Source: a virus
Length of the DNA stretch: 64,000 nt
IMG/VR virus record: IMGVR_UViG_3300035190_000190
Location: 1 to 64,000 of that record
Strand: one strand, 5' to 3'
Shown: positions 34,164-42,180 of the stretch, in pieces
Layout of the letters: the number at the start of each line of letters is the position of its first letter
Position numbering within the stretch: position 1 is the first letter of the stretch
Program-made: the position numbers and the translations under genes
The notes under the pieces: generated by a model
Database searches by the model: none
What the model was told of the DNA's origin: nothing
What the model saw: only the letters and a program-made list of their open reading frames with translations

Positions 34164-34457
34164 ATGAAGAAGCTATTACTAGCAACACTGTTATTATCAC
34201 TTAGCACTACTGCAGCCGCAGATGGCTATCACAATCGAAACTATCATGGCAACGGTAATGACGTGTTACTCCCGTTAATTGTTGGCGGCACACTTGGTTA
34301 TATCATAGCCCAACCTCGCACAGTGGTAGTACAACAACCACAATACACACTGCTACCGAGCTATGTGCCTGCTAACAACGAACCAATCTATCAATATCAG
34401 AACATATATGACGGTAATTGTGCTTGTTATCATCGAGTTTTAGTTCAAATTAACTAA
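34164..34457 (+). CDS. small exported protein with Sec signal peptide
   Basis: 97 aa. MKKLLLATLLLSLSTTAAADG is a textbook Sec signal with likely cleavage after the alanines near residue 19 (shown as MKKLLLATLL... in short). The mature part has a Gly-rich hydrophobic stretch (LPLIVGGTLGYIIAQ), a Q/P-rich middle and two cysteines in NCACYH. It is transcribed from a consensus early promoter with a strong ribosome site, suggesting abundant early synthesis. Role in the envelope, for example exclusion of other phages, is inference. Confidence 0.75.
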   Translation: MKKLLLATLLLSLSTTAAADGYHNRNYHGNGNDVLLPLIVGGTLGYIIAQPRTVVVQQPQYTLLPSYVPANNEPIYQYQNIYDGNCACYHRVLVQIN

Positions 34458-34460
34458 GCA

Positions 34461-34467
34461 ATAAATA
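34461..34467 (+). promoter_or_regulatory. late-promoter-like ATAAATA before the GIY-YIG-like gene
   Basis: AATAAATAC lies 5 bases before the ATG at 34473. If used as a T4-type late promoter it would start transcription at or next to the start codon. The short distance matches the leaderless geometry of queE, the exonuclease and thyA. Single AT-rich motif, so weak. Confidence 0.3.
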
Positions 34468-34472
34468 CATAT

Positions 34473-35054
34473 ATGAAAATTAATGAAGTGATAACGTATA
34501 CTCTATTAGACGGTGCTAAACAGGCATTTACAGAGCTCGGTATTCCTTATATCGAACCTTATCAAGCTACTGTTAAAGACCTGCACCAAGGCAGTGTAGG
34601 CAAGCATCGCGGGTTATACTTTATATTTGATTATGAACCTAATAATACTACCCCTTATTATATTGGTATTGCCACAGCCGGTAATACTATTCATAATAGA
34701 TTCCAACCACATTATGCTAAACTTACGGTTAATCTAGCGGCTATGTTTGGAGATGTTAATCGTCCAAGAAAAGAAACTCGTTGGCAGTTTCCTAAGAATT
34801 GGCGTAAAGGAATGAAACAGCATTTCTTAGACAATCCAGATGATATTCCAGATTACTGGGTAGGTAGACAAAAGCATGATGTTCTACAACCTGCGAACTT
34901 AGACTGGAAGCCTATCTTTAAGAAAGAGGTAGATAAGTTGCCTGTGTTGGCTTGGAATCTCACCAACCTGGACAGCAAACAAATAGATGCCTTAGAAACA
35001 GCATTTATTCGTGCATATCGTCCTATATTCAACGGATCTAAAACACGAATTTAA
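34473..35054 (+). CDS. GIY-YIG-like nuclease-domain protein
   Basis: 193 aa. GLYFIFDYEPNNTTPYYIGIATAGNTIHNRF matches the GIY ... YIG core with the following Arg (written here as GLYFIF then YYIGIA), and the late QIDALETAFIRAYRPIFN gives the catalytic Glu helix and Asn. Free-standing GIY-YIG proteins in phages are homing or repair nucleases. ATAAATA ends 5 bases before the ATG, so a late leaderless transcript is possible. No NUMOD DNA-binding repeats are seen. Confidence 0.68.
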   Translation: MKINEVITYTLLDGAKQAFTELGIPYIEPYQATVKDLHQGSVGKHRGLYFIFDYEPNNTTPYYIGIATAGNTIHNRFQPHYAKLTVNLAAMFGDVNRPRKETRWQFPKNWRKGMKQHFLDNPDDIPDYWVGRQKHDVLQPANLDWKPIFKKEVDKLPVLAWNLTNLDSKQIDALETAFIRAYRPIFNGSKTRI

Positions 35055-35055
35055 C

Positions 35056-35083
35056 TTGACTTCTACTACAAAGAGTGTATAAT
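35056..35083 (+). promoter_or_regulatory. sigma-70 promoter for the HD-domain gene
   Basis: TTGACT 35056-35061, 16-base spacer, TATAAT 35078-35083, in the gap between genes. AGGAG follows before the ATG at 35112. Confidence 0.82.
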
Positions 35084-35111
35084 AGCACTATTAGTTAAGT
35101 AGGAGTTAATC

Positions 35112-35642
35112 ATGACAGATCTTGTAGCCAGAGCAGATGCATTCGCTGCTGCCGCACATGGTGCAATCAAACACAAACGAAAATACACAGGTGACGACTA
35201 TATTGTTCATCCTCGTGAAGTTGCGGCAATAGTTGCAACTGTTCCTCACACCGACGAAATGCTTGCGGCGGCCTTATTACATGACACAGTAGAAGACACC
35301 GGTGTTACTATCGAAACTATCCGTGCAGAGTTTGGTCCAATTGTTGCAATGTATGTAGCAGACCTAACTGATGTTAGCCGTCCCAGTGATGGTAGTAGAG
35401 TAGTGCGCAAGGCTATTGATTTGGCGCACACTGCTACTGCTTGTGCTGATGCTAAAACAATTAAACTTGCCGACTTGCTGTCAAACACTGCCAGCATCGT
35501 TGCACACGACCCGGGCTTTGCACGTGTGTATCTTAAAGAAAAAGCCGCAATGCTCGAAGTAATGACTGATGGTGATGCGACACTGTTGGCTCGTGCTAAG
35601 GCTACACTAGCGGCTGGACTTGCTAAATTGGATGGCAAATAA
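35112..35642 (+). CDS. MESH1/SpoT-like HD-domain hydrolase
   Basis: 176 aa. AAAAHGAIKHKRKYTGDDYIVHPREVAAIV and LAAALLHDTVEDTG are the HD-domain signatures of (p)ppGpp hydrolases: His in IVHP, the HD pair in LLHDTVED, and the ED motif; a later LADLLSN gives the final Asp/Asn. It is single-domain, without a synthetase or ACT domain, like small alarmone hydrolases. It may lower host alarmone levels during infection or hydrolyse another nucleotide. It has its own early promoter. Motif strings are given in pieces for length. Confidence 0.8.
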   Translation: MTDLVARADAFAAAAHGAIKHKRKYTGDDYIVHPREVAAIVATVPHTDEMLAAALLHDTVEDTGVTIETIRAEFGPIVAMYVADLTDVSRPSDGSRVVRKAIDLAHTATACADAKTIKLADLLSNTASIVAHDPGFARVYLKEKAAMLEVMTDGDATLLARAKATLAAGLAKLDGK

Positions 35643-35645
35643 CGG

Positions 35646-35674
35646 TTGACTTTTGGTAAAATTGACTGTATAAT
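35646..35674 (+). promoter_or_regulatory. sigma-70 promoter for the gene at 35708
   Basis: TTGACT 35646-35651, 17-base spacer, TATAAT 35669-35674. AGGAGT follows ahead of the ATG. Confidence 0.83.
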
Positions 35675-35707
35675 GCTATACATACACTAACAACACAGGA
35701 GTAATAA

Positions 35708-36118
35708 ATGGCTTATATTAGCGCACAAGATGTAAAAGCAATACGTGACGAACTTAAAGCAACATTTCCTAAATTCAAATTTGGTGTACGTAAAGGTTAT
35801 GCGGGCAGTTCAGTTGATGTAACTATTAAGCAAGGTCCAGTTGACTTTGCTGAAGTGTTTGATGATGGTCATTTGCCTACTAAACGTAAATATGTTCAAA
35901 TCAACGAATTCCATTTAGACTTCTACGGTAAGTACGAAGCGTTCTTTGAACAGGTATTAGAAATTATCAAGTGTGCTCCAGCTCGTGCTGGTGGTCGTGC
36001 TTGGTTTGATAAAAGCGATAGTATGACAGATTATTTCCACATTGCATACTATATTCATTTAAACGTAGGTGAATGGGATAGTCCTTATACCTGCACAAAA
36101 CAAAAGGAGTTTGCATAA
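35708..36118 (+). CDS. LPD29-like small protein (tentative)
   Basis: 136 aa. DVKAIRDELKATFPKFKFGVRKGYAGSSVDVTI with GP after it resembles the LPD29 domain of polyvalent mobile-element proteins (helix, then FSVR..SG.SSIDV strand). The rest (HLDFYGKYEAFFEQVLEII, SDSMTDYFHIAYYIHL) is consistent with a compact alpha/beta fold. It has its own early promoter and is coupled (TAATG) to a tiny membrane-protein gene. Function unknown. The longest motif is quoted only in outline: DVKAIRDEL ... KFKFGVRKG ... GSSVDV. Confidence 0.55.
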   Translation: MAYISAQDVKAIRDELKATFPKFKFGVRKGYAGSSVDVTIKQGPVDFAEVFDDGHLPTKRKYVQINEFHLDFYGKYEAFFEQVLEIIKCAPARAGGRAWFDKSDSMTDYFHIAYYIHLNVGEWDSPYTCTKQKEFA

Positions 36119-36282
36119 TGAGTAAAAATTTACAACGTATTTTAATTTCAATAATGTTAATCATCGGTTATGTAACATTAGGATTACTTGGTGAGAATGG
36201 TTTGATGTTACATGACCTATTAGGTAACTTTGCTGTCGGTTGGATAGTTTGGGAAATTGCCACTGGTATTGTTGGTGATTAA
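36118..36282 (+). CDS. tiny membrane protein, 54 aa
   Basis: ATG overlaps the previous stop (TAATG) and AAGGAG lies about 10 bases upstream. Two hydrophobic segments (about residues 8-24 and 35-52) are separated by a short polar loop containing GENGLMLHD. The frame ends with TAA at 36280-36282, just before the next promoter. Small double-helix membrane proteins of phages include holin-like and host-takeover proteins; no specific role can be given. Confidence 0.65.
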   Translation: MSKNLQRILISIMLIIGYVTLGLLGENGLMLHDLLGNFAVGWIVWEIATGIVGD

Positions 36283-36289
36283 ACAGTAC

Positions 36290-36318
36290 TTGACAAAACA
36301 AGAATTTGATAGTATAAT
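36290..36318 (+). promoter_or_regulatory. consensus sigma-70 promoter for the MoxR-like gene
   Basis: TTGACA 36290-36295, 17-base spacer, TATAAT 36313-36318: perfect boxes. TTAGGAGCT precedes the ATG at 36357. The 13 bases leading into the -10 box are identical to those of the promoter at 34110. Confidence 0.86.
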
Positions 36319-36356
36319 CTGTTTTGTTACATTTAATAATTAATTAGGAGCTACAC

Positions 36357-37454
36357 ATGGCAACAATAACTGAAAATAGAACTGTTACAGCAACAGAAGC
36401 AAAGGCAGCAATTTTACGTTGCTTTACAAAACAACGCCCACTATTTTTATGGGGCCCTCCTGGTATTGGTAAAAGTGAATTAGTAGAAGGCATTACTAAA
36501 GACATGGGCGGGTTGATGATTGACTTGCGCTTGGCACAAATGGACCCGACGGATATACGTGGTATTCCTTACTTTAACAAAGACTTAGGCGTGATGGATT
36601 GGGCTCCGCCAATTGATTTGCCCACAGAAGAAATGGCTGCACAATATCCGATTGTGGTGTTGTTTTTAGATGAGATGAACAGTGCAGCGCCAAGTGTGCA
36701 GGCAGTTGCTTATCAACTTGTATTGAACAGACGTGTGGGCAAATATAAACTGCCTGATAACGTTGTGTTGGTAGCGGCAGGTAACAGGGACGGTGACAAA
36801 GGTGTTAGCTACAGAATGCCAAGTCCACTTGCTAACAGGTTTGTGCATTTGGAAATGCGTGTGGACTTTGAGAGCTGGTTAGGTTGGGCTACTGAAAATC
36901 GTATTAACAAAGATGTAATTGGTTACATTAGTTTTGCTAAACAAGACTTGTATGACTTTGATCCAAAAAGCTCAAGCCGTAGTTTTGCAACACCTCGTAG
37001 CTGGACTTTTGTTAGCGAGTTGTTAGATGACGGTATGGCAGATAGCACCACTACAGATATTGTAGCAGGTACTATTGGTGAAGGTACTGCGGTTAAGTTT
37101 ATGGCGCATAGAAAAATTTCTGCCAAAATGCCTAATCCAAGTGACATTTTAAATGGTAAGGTTACAGAACTTGCTGTTAAAGAAATTAGTGCTATGTACA
37201 GTTTGACAATGAGTATGTGTTACGAATTGAAAGATGCGTACACTAAAATTGGTAAAGAAGACAATGCTAAATGGCACACTATGGCAGATTACTTCTTTAA
37301 GTTTATGATGGAAAACTTTACTACAGAAGTTACTGTTATGGGCGCACGTGTAGCGTTAACAACTTTTAATTTGCCTTTTGTGCCTAACAAGTTGAAAAAC
37401 TTTGATGAGTTCCACAAACGCTTTGGCAAATATGTTGTGGCTGCGGTCGCATAA
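36357..37454 (+). CDS. MoxR/CbbQ-type AAA+ ATPase
   Basis: 365 aa. Walker A GPPGIGKS at residues 33-40, Walker B VVLFLDEMNSA with Asp105-Glu106, then GNRDGDKGVSYRMPSPLANRF for sensor 1 and the arginine-finger region. MoxR-type ATPases act as chaperones with von Willebrand A partners to insert metals or remodel protein complexes; the partner is encoded at 37857-39128. It has its own consensus promoter and is followed by the only strong intrinsic terminator I see. Confidence 0.88.
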   Translation: MATITENRTVTATEAKAAILRCFTKQRPLFLWGPPGIGKSELVEGITKDMGGLMIDLRLAQMDPTDIRGIPYFNKDLGVMDWAPPIDLPTEEMAAQYPIVVLFLDEMNSAAPSVQAVAYQLVLNRRVGKYKLPDNVVLVAAGNRDGDKGVSYRMPSPLANRFVHLEMRVDFESWLGWATENRINKDVIGYISFAKQDLYDFDPKSSSRSFATPRSWTFVSELLDDGMADSTTTDIVAGTIGEGTAVKFMAHRKISAKMPNPSDILNGKVTELAVKEISAMYSLTMSMCYELKDAYTKIGKEDNAKWHTMADYFFKFMMENFTTEVTVMGARVALTTFNLPFVPNKLKNFDEFHKRFGKYVVAAVA

Positions 37455-37460
37455 TAAGGA

Positions 37461-37482
37461 AAAGCCCCGCAAGGGGCTTTTT
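37461..37482 (+). terminator. rho-independent terminator
   Basis: AAAGCCCC (37461-37468), GCAA loop, GGGGCTTT (37473-37480) and a run of T to 37482. An 8-bp perfect stem with a GNRA-type loop, directly after the MoxR-like gene. Confidence 0.92.
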
Positions 37483-37488
37483 ACATGT

Positions 37489-37800
37489 ATGAGTAATTAT
37501 AAAATAACTAAGATGGATGGTAGACATACAGGTCACGAACTGTTTAATCATTATATAAATTATAATGTTTATACTCGTAGAAACTTTAATCCTGTCTCTG
37601 AGAATGAAGTAAACTTTCTCAAAGCCCGTGTTTGGTTTTGGGAAAAGTTTGGTCCAAGTAGCGAACTTGGTAAATGTCATCGACTAAACAGTATCGATCA
37701 CCAAACCCCATTATGGGCTTGGCAAACTGAACATAACCTACTAAGAATATATGTATCAGAAAAGGCCCTAGACTTCTTTCTGTTAACACATTCAACTTGA
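37489..37800 (+). CDS. conserved phage hypothetical protein, 103 aa
   Basis: I place the start at ATG 37489, after the terminator; the longer frame from 37402 overlaps the ATPase and terminator and is unlikely. No ribosome site is obvious. Aromatic, basic protein with ARVWFWEKFGPSSELG and DHQTPLWAWQTEHNLLRIYV. Being just behind a terminator with no visible promoter, it may depend on read-through. Family not recognised. Confidence 0.55.
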   Translation: MSNYKITKMDGRHTGHELFNHYINYNVYTRRNFNPVSENEVNFLKARVWFWEKFGPSSELGKCHRLNSIDHQTPLWAWQTEHNLLRIYVSEKALDFFLLTHST

Positions 37801-37825
37801 CAAACTTCACATTTGAATGTATAAT
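37797..37825 (+). promoter_or_regulatory. consensus sigma-70 promoter for the HExxH/VWA gene
   Basis: TTGACA 37797-37802, 17-base spacer, TATAAT 37820-37825. TTAGGAGTAAC precedes the ATG at 37857. Confidence 0.86.
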
Positions 37826-37856
37826 AGCTGTTATAGTAAACAATTAGGAGTAACAT

Positions 37857-39128
37857 ATGGCAACAGCAACGGCAACAACTAGTGCAGAAAAGAAAAAAGT
37901 AGTTACTGTAACAGATGCACGTATTGATGCGGCTGTACGTGAAAAACTTATTACTGCACGGATTGCGTTATTACTTAAGGCGCCGTTTTTTGGTAACTTA
38001 GCGACACGTTTAAAATTAGTAAACGCAGATGAGTGGTTAAGCACAGCGGCTACAGACGGACGTAATTTTTACTACAATAGTGAATTTGTAAACAAACTGC
38101 CTCAGAAACAAGTAGAGTTTTTAGTAGGGCATGAAGTGTTGCATGTAGTTTACGATCACATGGGACGTAGACAGGATAGAGATGGACAGTTGTACAACGT
38201 TGCGGCAGACTATTGTGTTAATGCTGATTTAATTGACAGTAAGATTGGTGAGAAAATTACAAGTGTGCCTATTTTGTATGATAGAAAATATGCAGGTTTG
38301 AGCTCAGAAGAAGTGTATGACTTGCTGTATGAAAACGCTGAAAAAATTAACGTCAATGATTTGCTTAAACAATTGTTAGACGAGCATTTAGATGATGGCG
38401 ATGACGACAGCGAAGAAGGTGAAGGCGAAGGAGAAGGTGGACGTCCGGGTAAGATGACTGCTGAAGAAAAGAAAGCATTGCGTGACGAAATACGTGAAGC
38501 TGTACTACAAGCGGCAGAAGCGGCAGGTGCAGGCAACTTGCCAAAAGGTGTTAAACGTTTAATTAACAAGCTGACAAATCCACAACTAAACTGGCGTGAA
38601 CTTATTAGACAACAGGTACAAAGTTTAGTTAAAGCTGACTTTACTTGGGCACGTATGAATAGAAAAGGGCAACATTTAGATGCAATTTTGCCAGGTAGCA
38701 ACTTTGCAGAAACAATTGATGTTAGTGTTAGTATTGATGCGTCAGGCAGTATGAGTGAAAGTATGTTACGTGATATCTTAAGTGAAGTTAAAGGTATTAT
38801 GGAGTCGTTTGACGACTTTAAACTTGATGTATGGTCTTTTGATACAGATGTTTATGGTTACGAAAAATTCACACCAGATAACATTGACGATATTGACACT
38901 TACGAATTACAAGGCGGCGGCGGTACAGACTTTGAATGTAACTGGAACTTTATGCGTGAAAATGAAATTGCACCAAAATTGTTTATTATGTTTACAGATG
39001 GTTACCCAGGTGGTGGGTGGGGCGACGAGAGTTACGCAGACACATTGTTTGTAATACACGGTACTACTAGTATCGAAGCACCATTTGGTATTACAGCTTA
39101 TTATGATTTATCGAAAGGAACAAATTAA
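37857..39128 (+). CDS. DUF2201-type protein: HExxH metallopeptidase-like domain plus von Willebrand A domain
   Basis: 423 aa. VGHEVLHVVYDH gives a zinc-type HExxH (His92-Glu93, His96). A low-complexity acidic linker (about residues 178-195) follows. The C-terminal VWA-like domain has DASGSMS (from Asp294), the metal-ion adhesion motif, and a later MFTDGYPGG. This pair of domains marks DUF2201 proteins, which occur beside MoxR ATPases. Together with the ATPase at 36357 it may remodel or metallate a target. Whether the peptidase site is active is unknown. Confidence 0.85.
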   Translation: MATATATTSAEKKKVVTVTDARIDAAVREKLITARIALLLKAPFFGNLATRLKLVNADEWLSTAATDGRNFYYNSEFVNKLPQKQVEFLVGHEVLHVVYDHMGRRQDRDGQLYNVAADYCVNADLIDSKIGEKITSVPILYDRKYAGLSSEEVYDLLYENAEKINVNDLLKQLLDEHLDDGDDDSEEGEGEGEGGRPGKMTAEEKKALRDEIREAVLQAAEAAGAGNLPKGVKRLINKLTNPQLNWRELIRQQVQSLVKADFTWARMNRKGQHLDAILPGSNFAETIDVSVSIDASGSMSESMLRDILSEVKGIMESFDDFKLDVWSFDTDVYGYEKFTPDNIDDIDTYELQGGGGTDFECNWNFMRENEIAPKLFIMFTDGYPGGGWGDESYADTLFVIHGTTSIEAPFGITAYYDLSKGTN

Positions 39129-39466
39129 TGGCAACATATGAAAGTTTTAGTTATAGTCCAACAGATCTAGCTGTACAACTGTCTGGCGCGACGCAGGATA
39201 CACTTGTTTATCTGTTGAATAAAAAGTATATCACTAATGAACAGTACAATGAATTATCAGGTAAACTGGTGGTTATGGCTGTGCCTAATCGTAAAGGGTT
39301 TGGTAAGAAACTGTTGGATTATTGGTTTGGTGAGGGTAATAAGGAAGAGTCTGCTTGGGTATTTCCTATTGTAGAAGTGTCTAACCACTATGTTTCTGCT
39401 ACACCAGAAAAGCCAAAGAACGTGACTAAACTTAAAACCAAACCTAAGTTAGAGGTAGTTGAGTAA
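39128..39466 (+). CDS. hypothetical protein, 112 aa
   Basis: TAATG overlap with the VWA gene, suggesting shared control with the MoxR/VWA pair. SPTDLAVQLSGATQDTLVYLL and YITNEQYNELSGKLVVMAV look like a helix-strand arrangement; the tail is Lys/Pro-rich. Two GF/GKK motifs in the middle (KGFGKKLLDYWFGEGN). No family recognised. Confidence 0.65.
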   Translation: MATYESFSYSPTDLAVQLSGATQDTLVYLLNKKYITNEQYNELSGKLVVMAVPNRKGFGKKLLDYWFGEGNKEESAWVFPIVEVSNHYVSATPEKPKNVTKLKTKPKLEVVE

Positions 39467-39930
39467 TGAGTACAGGTAGGCTAAAAGACCAAAAAGACTT
39501 TGATCTTGAACAGATCGTTCGGGTCATTGATTCTGCATTAGAGTCAGACGATCAACGCATTAAGGACGCCTTACGTGCGCTTATGACTATAACTGTGTTG
39601 TGTACAGCAGAACATCCTGATCAAGTCTTACACAACGGTCCGCTAGCACGTGTGTTTGAAGACATGCGCAATATTAATCAACGATTAGGTCGTTTAGAAG
39701 ATGATCTAAACAAGATTAAATGGGATCAACAAAGGCGCCAAGTTGAGCCATTTACTTCGCCATACCAGCCGCCCACTGGTCCATTAGATCCCTGGGTTAG
39801 TCCAAACGATCCGACTAAACCAAAGCCCATGTGGGGACCAAGATGGAGTGCTGGTGATGATCCTAACTATAAAGGCGCAAGTTCTGGTATGCTTGCTGAA
39901 GACTTTATAAAAAAATTGGAGAAACGATAA
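39466..39930 (+). CDS. hypothetical protein with proline-rich C-terminal half, 154 aa
   Basis: TAATG-type overlap with the preceding gene. The N-terminal 85 residues are helical with a coiled-coil end (DMRNINQRLGRLEDDLNKIK). The C-terminal half is Pro/Trp/Asp-rich and probably disordered (PPTGPLDPWVSPNDP). No domain recognised. Confidence 0.65.
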   Translation: MSTGRLKDQKDFDLEQIVRVIDSALESDDQRIKDALRALMTITVLCTAEHPDQVLHNGPLARVFEDMRNINQRLGRLEDDLNKIKWDQQRRQVEPFTSPYQPPTGPLDPWVSPNDPTKPKPMWGPRWSAGDDPNYKGASSGMLAEDFIKKLEKR

Positions 39931-40376
39931 TGGCCTTAGGTTGGGAAGATGTACAGCGTGTAAAGCGTGTAGAAGCTCGAGCAGAAGAGCTTGGGTTTAA
40001 GTTTTCTTCTTCAGCTAATTATAACTATGGTGGTAACAACATTATAAGTTATATTTGTTTAAAACCTAAAGAAGATTGTTTACCACACTACAGTCGTGAT
40101 GCCGATGTCTTTATAGGTACACTTGAAGAGATTAATACCTGGTTAACTGGGGTTGAATGGGCTCGTGGCTACGAAGAAATGCTTAAACTTGGCAATGATA
40201 AGAAACGTAAGGAAAAAGAACAAATTGAGCGTAATCGACAGTTGTTGCGTACTATTAAGTCTGGACGAAAAGTTGAAGGAATACTTGGCGCAACAGACAT
40301 CAATGAATGGCGAACACAATTAGATGAAGAGTACGATATCGACGACGAAGTTGATTACCGTGAAATACCATTTTAG
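39930..40376 (+). CDS. conserved phage hypothetical protein, 148 aa
   Basis: Overlaps the previous gene by 1 base. VKRVEARAEELGFKF begins the fold; DADVFIGTLEEINTWLTGVEWARGY and MLKLGNDKKRKEKEQIERN are the strongest motifs and resemble a small protein of T4-like marine phages known to me only as hypothetical. C-terminus is acidic. Confidence 0.7.
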   Translation: MALGWEDVQRVKRVEARAEELGFKFSSSANYNYGGNNIISYICLKPKEDCLPHYSRDADVFIGTLEEINTWLTGVEWARGYEEMLKLGNDKKRKEKEQIERNRQLLRTIKSGRKVEGILGATDINEWRTQLDEEYDIDDEVDYREIPF

Positions 40377-40386
40377 GAAAAATACA

Positions 40387-40860
40387 ATGACCAAAGTAAT
40401 GACTATGACAAAAATAATTGAATCTTTACCCTATGAATTAAGTGAGTGTACACCTGAACAAGCACCGTGGACTACGTTGGTAGAAGAAGACTTTCACATT
40501 GCTATTTTTAAAGATGGCTTTCCTGTTAGCCACGGACATTTGCTGTTTGTGCCCAAATATAATACTGTAGACGTATTAGCAGATGCCGTGGCTGATGCTA
40601 TCGCACACGGACAACGTATGGTTGCCGAGGGTAACTGTGATGGGTATAACATTGGTATTAATGTTGGAGAGGCTGCTGGACAAACAGTTGCTTGGCCACA
40701 TGTACATATGATTCCGCGACGCACAGGTGATGTCACTGATCCACGTGGTGGTGTGCGTAATGTTATTCCTCATTTAGGTAATTATAAGAGCAAAGGAATT
40801 GGGGATGCCTACGACGAAGTAAATAAATGGTACGGCGACTTTGGTGATGCTAGAGACTAG
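40387..40860 (+). CDS. HIT-family nucleotide hydrolase
   Basis: 157 aa from ATG 40387; the ATG at 40324 lies inside the previous gene. FPVSHGHLLFVPKYN and WPHVHMIPRR are the HIT-family strand and histidine triad (the triad's final histidine is replaced in HVHMIPR, a common variant). HIT proteins hydrolyse dinucleotides or nucleotidyl conjugates such as AppppA or AMP-lysine. It may clear by-product nucleotides in infection. No separate promoter seen. Confidence 0.85.
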   Translation: MTKVMTMTKIIESLPYELSECTPEQAPWTTLVEEDFHIAIFKDGFPVSHGHLLFVPKYNTVDVLADAVADAIAHGQRMVAEGNCDGYNIGINVGEAAGQTVAWPHVHMIPRRTGDVTDPRGGVRNVIPHLGNYKSKGIGDAYDEVNKWYGDFGDARD

Positions 40861-40864
40861 ATAA

Positions 40865-41155
40865 ATGCTCAAACATAACGAACCAAATCCACTCAACATA
40901 CACGGACTAAGACAACTAGGTCATTGTCCGCCACACTTCACACCTGTGTTATTTGATCTTGCTGTACAAGACAAGGATTTAGTCGACTGGCTGTATGAAA
41001 ATTTAGAAGGACGCTTCTACTCCGGACAAATTGACGTTAAACAACCCTCTGGCGTTATTGCACGTCAACAATGCATTGCCTTTGAATTAGCTGCAGAAGC
41101 CAGTTACTTTGCCTTATTCCTACCTCAACTTAATCAATCCAGTATTATGTGGTAA
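40865..41155 (+). CDS. conserved phage hypothetical protein, 96 aa
   Basis: Starts 5 bases after the HIT gene. KHNEPNPLNIHGLRQLGHCPPHF and DWLYENLEGRFYSGQ, CIAFELAAEASYFALFLPQL are the patterned parts. No known domain; a small virion-associated or regulatory protein cannot be distinguished. Confidence 0.65.
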   Translation: MLKHNEPNPLNIHGLRQLGHCPPHFTPVLFDLAVQDKDLVDWLYENLEGRFYSGQIDVKQPSGVIARQQCIAFELAAEASYFALFLPQLNQSSIMW

Positions 41156-41216
41156 TAAAATATTTCCACCTGTTTAGACCATGGTAAATAAAGTTATCCC
41201 AAGGAGAACTTTTTTA

Positions 41217-41474
41217 ATGGCCAAAGCAGAAACAACCGCAACAGAAGATTCAACGCCTGTTGCATCCACAGAAGCACAACAACCGGCAGTACCAAGTTTA
41301 ACACTACAAGACTTAATTCTTGTAGCACAAATCATCCAACTTACTAGTCAACGTGGTGCGTATCGTGCCGAAGAGTTAGCCAACGTTGGTGCGTTATACA
41401 ATAAATTAATTGCATTTTTAGACAGCGTTGGTGCAATTACTAAGCCAGACGAAACCGCTGCACAGGAGCAATAA
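41217..41474 (+). CDS. conserved phage hypothetical protein, 85 aa
   Basis: Start at 41217 is set by AAGGAGA at 41201-41207. A polar, Ala/Thr-rich N-terminus precedes a helical core (LTLQDLILVAQIIQLTSQRGAYRAEELANVGALYNKLIAFLDS, quoted by outline: LQDLILVAQII ... SQRGAYRAEEL ... ALYNKLIAFL) that recalls small proteins of large marine phages. Function unknown. Confidence 0.68.
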   Translation: MAKAETTATEDSTPVASTEAQQPAVPSLTLQDLILVAQIIQLTSQRGAYRAEELANVGALYNKLIAFLDSVGAITKPDETAAQEQ

Positions 41475-41475
41475 G

Positions 41476-42180
41476 ATGATTAAGCACGTAGGTAGACATA
41501 ATAACAAGCGAGTTGTTATTGCATATAGACAAGTTCCAGATGAAGATCATATGTGTTTGGTAATTTACAGTGAAACATTACCCATGCGCATTCATGATGA
41601 AGTAATGAAAGTATTAGAAAGCGACATTGGTCAACAGGCCAATGATTTTGCAGACGCACTATTCCGTCATACTATGGCAGATGGTGTTAATTGTTTAAAT
41701 GCAATTCATCGTGGTGGACTATTATCTAAAGTACCAACTAACCAAGTTATTGTAACACCAACTTCAGCTAGTTCAGTACGCTTAGATGAATTAAACACCT
41801 TACTAAATGAAATTGCCAAAGGTGAAGCCGCAACTGAGAAATTAGCCAAGGCAGATGCAGGACAAAGATGGGAAGGTAGAGAGTTAGGTGAACCAGCAAG
41901 AACTACAGCAGAAAGTGTAAATACTACATCAGCTAGTGTTAATACGGATGGCGTGTTGTCTGATGCTGATATTGCAAATCAACGTTTAGCACAAGCTACT
42001 AAAATGGAAGCCGAAGCTAAAACTTTATTAGCAGAAGCAAAACGTTTAAAAGAAGAAGCAAACGCACTGGCACCTAAGGTAACTAAGGCAAAAGTAGCAA
42101 AAGCAACTACAAGTACAACAACACCTACGAAGAAAACAAATGCCAGAAAACCTACCACAACCAAAAAAGCCGCGGCGTAA
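41476..42180 (+). CDS. conserved phage protein with basic Lys/Thr-rich C-terminal tail, 234 aa
   Basis: ATG 41476 is served by AGGAGC; it begins just after the previous stop. The N-terminal domain (HVGRHNNKRVVIAYRQVP, DHMCLVIYSETLPMRIHD, KVPTNQVIVTP, SSVRLDELN) is patterned like a T4-like marine phage family of unknown function. A coiled-coil segment follows (MEAEAKTLLAEAKRLKEEAN) and the last 35 residues are a Lys/Thr/Ala tail similar to histone-like proteins. DNA association is plausible but unproven. Confidence 0.72.
   Translation: MIKHVGRHNNKRVVIAYRQVPDEDHMCLVIYSETLPMRIHDEVMKVLESDIGQQANDFADALFRHTMADGVNCLNAIHRGGLLSKVPTNQVIVTPTSASSVRLDELNTLLNEIAKGEAATEKLAKADAGQRWEGRELGEPARTTAESVNTTSASVNTDGVLSDADIANQRLAQATKMEAEAKTLLAEAKRLKEEANALAPKVTKAKVAKATTSTTTPTKKTNARKPTTTKKAAA

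Noticed and set aside
37384-37680. Antisense frame over the terminator and small gene
   Set aside because: No start signal or conserved motif; overlaps a terminator and a plus-strand gene.
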